Source: Paucibacter sp. TC2R-5
GTDB taxonomy: Bacteria; Pseudomonadota; Gammaproteobacteria; Burkholderiales; Burkholderiaceae_C
Length of the DNA stretch: 64,000 nucleotides
Direction of reading: 5' to 3'
NCBI RefSeq assembly: GCF_025717605.1
Contig: NZ_JAJIRQ010000002.1
Coordinates: 453,884-517,883, forward strand
Of the stretch, positions 61,057 through 64,000 are shown in pieces. Position 1 is the stretch's first letter; each line of letters starts with the position of its first letter. Both the position numbers and the translations under genes were made by a program. The notes beneath the pieces were generated by a model. That model worked only from the letters and a program-made list of their open reading frames with translations, searched no databases and had not been told where the DNA came from.

Positions 61057-62469
61057 TCAAGACGCAAAAATCTTGCCCGGATTCATGATGTTGTGCGGGT
61101 CCAGCGCCGCCTTCACGCTGCGCATCAGCGCTACAGCGCCCTCTCCCGCCTCGTCGACCAAAAAGCCCTGCTTGTGCAGGCCGACGCCATGCTCGCCGCT
61201 GCAAGTGCCCTCCAAGTGCAATGCACGCGTCACCATTTGATGACTCAGTCGCTCGGCCGTTTCGCGCTCGGCGGGGATCAAAGGGTCAATCAGATAGGCC
61301 ATATGGAAATTGCCGTCGCCAACATGGCCGACGATGAAATAAGCCAGGCCGGTCGCCTCGACCTCCGCCACCGAGGCATTGATGATCTCGGCCAGGCGCG
61401 AAATCGGCACGCAAATATCGGTCGTGACGCTGCGGCAGCCGGGCTTGGTCTGCAGGCCCGACAGATAAGCGTGATGCCGGGCAGCCCAAAGCCGCGTGCG
61501 GGCCTCGGGCGTGGTTGCCCATTCAAAGTCCTCGCCGCCCAGATCACGCGCCAATTCCTGCACCGTTTGCGCCTGCTCGGCCACACTGGCGGGGCTGCCG
61601 TGGAACTCCATCAAGAGCATGGGCAGTTCCTGCAGGGCTAACTTGTCATGGGCATTGACCGCCCGGATCGCATGCGCATCAAGCAGTTCGCAACGCGCGA
61701 TCGGCACGCCGAGCTGGATGATCTGTATGGCGGTCTGCACCGCCGCCTCAATGTTCGGGAAGAAGCATACGGCTGCCGACACCGCCTCGGGCAGCGGGTA
61801 GATACGCAGGGTCAACTCGGTGATCACGCCCAAGGTGCCTTCGCTGCCAACGAACAAGCGCGTCAAGTCATAACCGGCGCTGCTCTTGCGAGCGCGCGTG
61901 CCGGTGCGGATTTGCTCGCCGCTGGCCGTCACCACGCTCAGCCCCAGCGTGTTCTCGCGCATCGTGCCGTAGCGCACGGCATTGGTGCCGCTGGCGCGCG
62001 TTGCCGCCATGCCTCCCAGGGTCGCGTCAGCGCCGGGGTCAATCGGGAAGAACAGGCCGGCATGGCGCAGCTCGGCATTGAGCTGGCTGCGGGTCACGCC
62101 GGCCTGCACGGTGACGGTCAGATCCTCGGCATGCACCTGCAAAATGCGCTGCATTCGCGACACATCCAGGCTGATGCCGCCTTGCACCGCCAGCAGATGG
62201 CCTTCCAAGGAGCTGCCGGCGCCGTAGGGAATGACGGGCACAGCATGCTGGTTCGCCAGCGCGACAACAAAAGCGACCTCCTCGGCCGACTCGGCGAACA
62301 CCACCACATCGGGCGGCGGTACATCAAACGGCGACTCGTCCCGGCCGTGCTGTTCGCGCATGGCCAGCGCGGTGTTGCAGCGTTCACCGAAGCGCTGCTG
62401 CAAGCCCAGCAACAAGGCTTGCGGGACTGGCCGTGGCTTCAAGAGATCAAGAGGCAAGGTTTCGAGCAT
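61057..62469 (-). CDS. FAD-linked D-lactate dehydrogenase/glycolate oxidase-type enzyme
   Basis: A 470-residue flavoprotein of the GlcD/Dld-cytochrome family. The FAD-binding part has PYGAGSSLEGHLLA and PGADATLGGMAATRASGTNA, with YGTMRENTLGL following. The C-terminal domain has GHVGDGNFHMAYL, the EGTCSGEHGVG metal-proximal motif and DPHNIMNPGK at the end. It oxidises a 2-hydroxy acid, most likely D-lactate, passing electrons to cytochrome c or quinone. The start at 62469 opens a typical N-terminus. It converges with the MFS gene, nine bases apart. Confidence 0.9.
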   Translation of the reverse strand: MLETLPLDLLKPRPVPQALLLGLQQRFGERCNTALAMREQHGRDESPFDVPPPDVVVFAESAEEVAFVVALANQHAVPVIPYGAGSSLEGHLLAVQGGISLDVSRMQRILQVHAEDLTVTVQAGVTRSQLNAELRHAGLFFPIDPGADATLGGMAATRASGTNAVRYGTMRENTLGLSVVTASGEQIRTGTRARKSSAGYDLTRLFVGSEGTLGVITELTLRIYPLPEAVSAAVCFFPNIEAAVQTAIQIIQLGVPIARCELLDAHAIRAVNAHDKLALQELPMLLMEFHGSPASVAEQAQTVQELARDLGGEDFEWATTPEARTRLWAARHHAYLSGLQTKPGCRSVTTDICVPISRLAEIINASVAEVEATGLAYFIVGHVGDGNFHMAYLIDPLIPAERETAERLSHQMVTRALHLEGTCSGEHGVGLHKQGFLVDEAGEGAVALMRSVKAALDPHNIMNPGKIFAS

Positions 62470-62618
62470 GACAAGAGCTTTCAACCGGCACGGGCGGCCG
62501 GCTCTAGAAACAAACAAACTGTCGACAGAGTAGCCCAGCTTTGACCCAAAGCGCTTGTCAATGAGTCGCCCGGGTGCGAGCATCAGGCATCACTGAAAAA
62601 TCATTGGAGGTATTCGCT

Positions 62619-62876
62619 ATGTTCGGAATTGATCTTGGCTGGTTGGCGTTGATCGTGGTCTTGCTGCTCGCCGTGGCCGGTGTGATGCGCTGGGATCTGC
62701 TGCGCGCCATCGGCCGCGACGCGCTCGACAAGTCGGCGCAGCCGCCGGCCAATCTGCCAGTCGGCAAGGCCGAAGCCGAATTCGGCAGCCCACCGCGGGA
62801 GCTGCACCATGCCGAGCAACATCAACACCCCAGCCACAACAAGCCCGAGATCCATCGTTCGGGCAAGCGCCACTGA
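62619..62876 (+). CDS. small single-pass membrane protein
   Basis: An 85-residue protein with an N-terminal TM helix (LGWLALIVVLLLAVAGVMRW) and a polar, His/Pro-rich tail ending HRSGKRH. GGAGG with eight-base spacing makes translation likely. It is plus strand between a divergent flavoprotein gene and the ATR gene. I do not recognise the family. Confidence 0.7.
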   Translation: MFGIDLGWLALIVVLLLAVAGVMRWDLLRAIGRDALDKSAQPPANLPVGKAEAEFGSPPRELHHAEQHQHPSHNKPEIHRSGKRH

Positions 62877-62963
62877 ACTGAATCTGCATAGCCCTGCGCT
62901 GCAGGAGGGCAGGCATTTCAGGCAAGATGCCGCCCATTCTTGAACTACATAGGCGCAGCAGCC

Positions 62964-63545
62964 ATGGCCAACCGACTCTCACAAATAGCCACCCGCACCG
63001 GCGATGACGGCACAACCGGGCTTGGCGACGGCAGCCGCGTGCCCAAAGACCACTTGCGCGTGCAAGCGATGGGCGATGTGGATGAGCTGAACTCCAACCT
63101 CGGCGTGCTGCTGGCCGAGCCGCTGCCGGACGATGTGCGCGAGTTGCTGATCACCATCCAGCATGAGCTGTTCAACCTTGGCGGTGAGCTCTGCATGCCG
63201 GGTTACGAACTGCTGAAGATGGACGCGGTCTTGCGTCTGGATGAGGCCTTGGCCCATTACAACGCCGCCCTGCCGCGCCTGAAGGAGTTCATCCTGCCGG
63301 CCGGCACCCGCAGTGCGGCGATCTCGCATGTCTGCCGCACCGTAGCGCGCCGCGCCGAGCGCGCCGTGGTCACTCTGGCCGCGCAGGAAGCCATCAACGC
63401 CGCACCCCGCCAATACCTGAACCGCTTGTCTGACTTGTTATTCGTACTGGCCCGTGTGCTGAACCGCGCCAATCTGGACGGACTGGGTGGCGACGATGTC
63501 TACTGGCATAGCGAGCGGCTGCAGCGCCAGGACGCCGAGGCCTAA
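62964..63545 (+). CDS. cob(I)alamin adenosyltransferase, PduO-type
   Basis: A 193-residue enzyme that adds the adenosyl group to cobalamin. Signature: IATRTGDDGTTGLGDGSRVPK at the ATP-binding N-terminus (written here by its parts TRTGDDGTTGLG and DGSRVPK), FILPAG, and the helix RRAERAVVTL. Ends with DLLFVLARVLNRANL. It lies downstream of the small membrane gene. The ATG at 62964 is preferred over an upstream TTG. Confidence 0.93.
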   Translation: MANRLSQIATRTGDDGTTGLGDGSRVPKDHLRVQAMGDVDELNSNLGVLLAEPLPDDVRELLITIQHELFNLGGELCMPGYELLKMDAVLRLDEALAHYNAALPRLKEFILPAGTRSAAISHVCRTVARRAERAVVTLAAQEAINAAPRQYLNRLSDLLFVLARVLNRANLDGLGGDDVYWHSERLQRQDAEA

Positions 63546-63636
63546 ATCTTCAATTAGACTGACCCTGACAGTCATATTGCTGTCGCCGTGGAGGGCCAAA
63601 CTGGCCCATCCACTCAAGCTCAGGGAGATGATTCAA

Positions 63637-64000
63637 ATGGGAATGTTCAGCAATATCCTCAACAAACTCGGTTTTGGCGCCAAGCCGGCTGCAGCCGCCG
63701 AAGTACCGGCTGTCGCAGTGGAAGCAGCTGCAGCTGCTGCACCGACCGTCGCCGAAGCAGCACCGGTCGCCATTTCGGTGGTTGACGTGGTGGCGCAACT
63801 TGACGGTCTGGCGGCCGCGCATGCAGAAAAGCTCAACTGGAAGGTCTCGATCGTTGATCTGATGAAGTTGCTGGAACTGGACAGCAGCCTGGCCTCGCGC
63901 AAAGAGTTGGCCACCGAACTCGGCTGCCCGGCCGAAAAGATGAGCGACTCGGCTCAGATGAATATGTGGTTGCACAAGACCGTGCTACAAAAGCTGGCCG
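63637..64000 (+). CDS. DUF3597 protein, truncated by the window edge
   Basis: The first 121 codons of a gene that runs off the right end. The N-terminal MFSNILNKLGFG, Ala/Val-rich linker, then VVDVVAQLDGLAAAHAEKLN and DLMKLLELDSSLASRKELAT, with ELGCPAEKMSDSAQMNMWLH, are the DUF3597 pattern. The linker-plus-helical domain resembles LysM-adjacent or binding modules; function is unknown. GGGAG upstream supports the ATG at 63637 (a second ATG is two codons later). Confidence 0.88.
   Translation, partial: MGMFSNILNKLGFGAKPAAAAEVPAVAVEAAAAAAPTVAEAAPVAISVVDVVAQLDGLAAAHAEKLNWKVSIVDLMKLLELDSSLASRKELATELGCPAEKMSDSAQMNMWLHKTVLQKLA

Overview
The window looks like chromosomal DNA of a GC-rich betaproteobacterium of the order Burkholderiales, probably near the Roseateles/Paucibacter/Rubrivivax group. 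This is inferred from gene content (mnmG-rsmG-parA...parB next to parS sites, PPK2, a PHB-depolymerase-like esterase, the prkA-yeaH-spoVR operon, several Burkholderiales-type DUF proteins) and from uniformly GC-rich codon use. I found no rRNA, tRNA, CRISPR array, intact insertion sequence or prophage.

Layout. 1-6258 (mostly minus): start of proC, an anchored hypothetical protein, a DUF4136 lipoprotein, a three-gene envelope cluster (duplicated-domain periplasmic protein, DUF4105/Lnb protein, patatin-BamA-type phospholipase) and a TsdA-like dihaem cytochrome. 6439-13939: a zinc-ribbon membrane protein, a TauE/SafE exporter, PPK2, a DUF3302-HlyD-NodT efflux operon and a DUF4386 protein. 14456-30797: a signalling-rich stretch with a PAS-GGDEF-EAL protein, a LytS/LytTR pair, a diguanylate cyclase, a HAMP histidine kinase with a PhnD-like binding protein, plus a TPR protein, an esterase, a nitroreductase and a large lipoprotein. 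30865-40110: a GST, a DevBCA/MacAB-like exporter, a PspC protein, small envelope proteins and a peptidase-NatA-NatB operon.

40142-45078 is the most interesting part. A minus-strand RsaM-like gene and a LuxR-family regulator without a luxI are divergent. Downstream lie a 52-residue peptide with a double-glycine leader, a HlyD-like fusion protein and a C39 peptidase ABC exporter. Two closely related 16-bp lux-box-like sites (CTGTAA-N3-TTG-N-CAG) lie upstream of luxR and of the peptide gene. This reads as a LuxR-controlled secreted-peptide system, either a pheromone or a bacteriocin. The LuxR lacks two residues normally used to bind acyl-homoserine lactones.

45350-52888 is a replication-origin-proximal chromosome-segregation region: a perfect DnaA box, a long fold-back repeat, mnmG with two perfect parS sites, rsmG with a third, parA, then three unrelated genes before parB. 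53214-58137 is the prkA-yeaH-spoVR stress operon. 58145-61047 holds a MocR-type regulator that has lost the PLP-binding lysine, divergent from an MFS transporter with repeated GATAC boxes between them. The end carries a D-lactate dehydrogenase-type flavoprotein, a small membrane protein, a PduO-type cobalamin adenosyltransferase and the start of a DUF3597 gene.

Several families of intergenic inverted repeats recur. Functional names rest on motif recognition by eye, with no database search.
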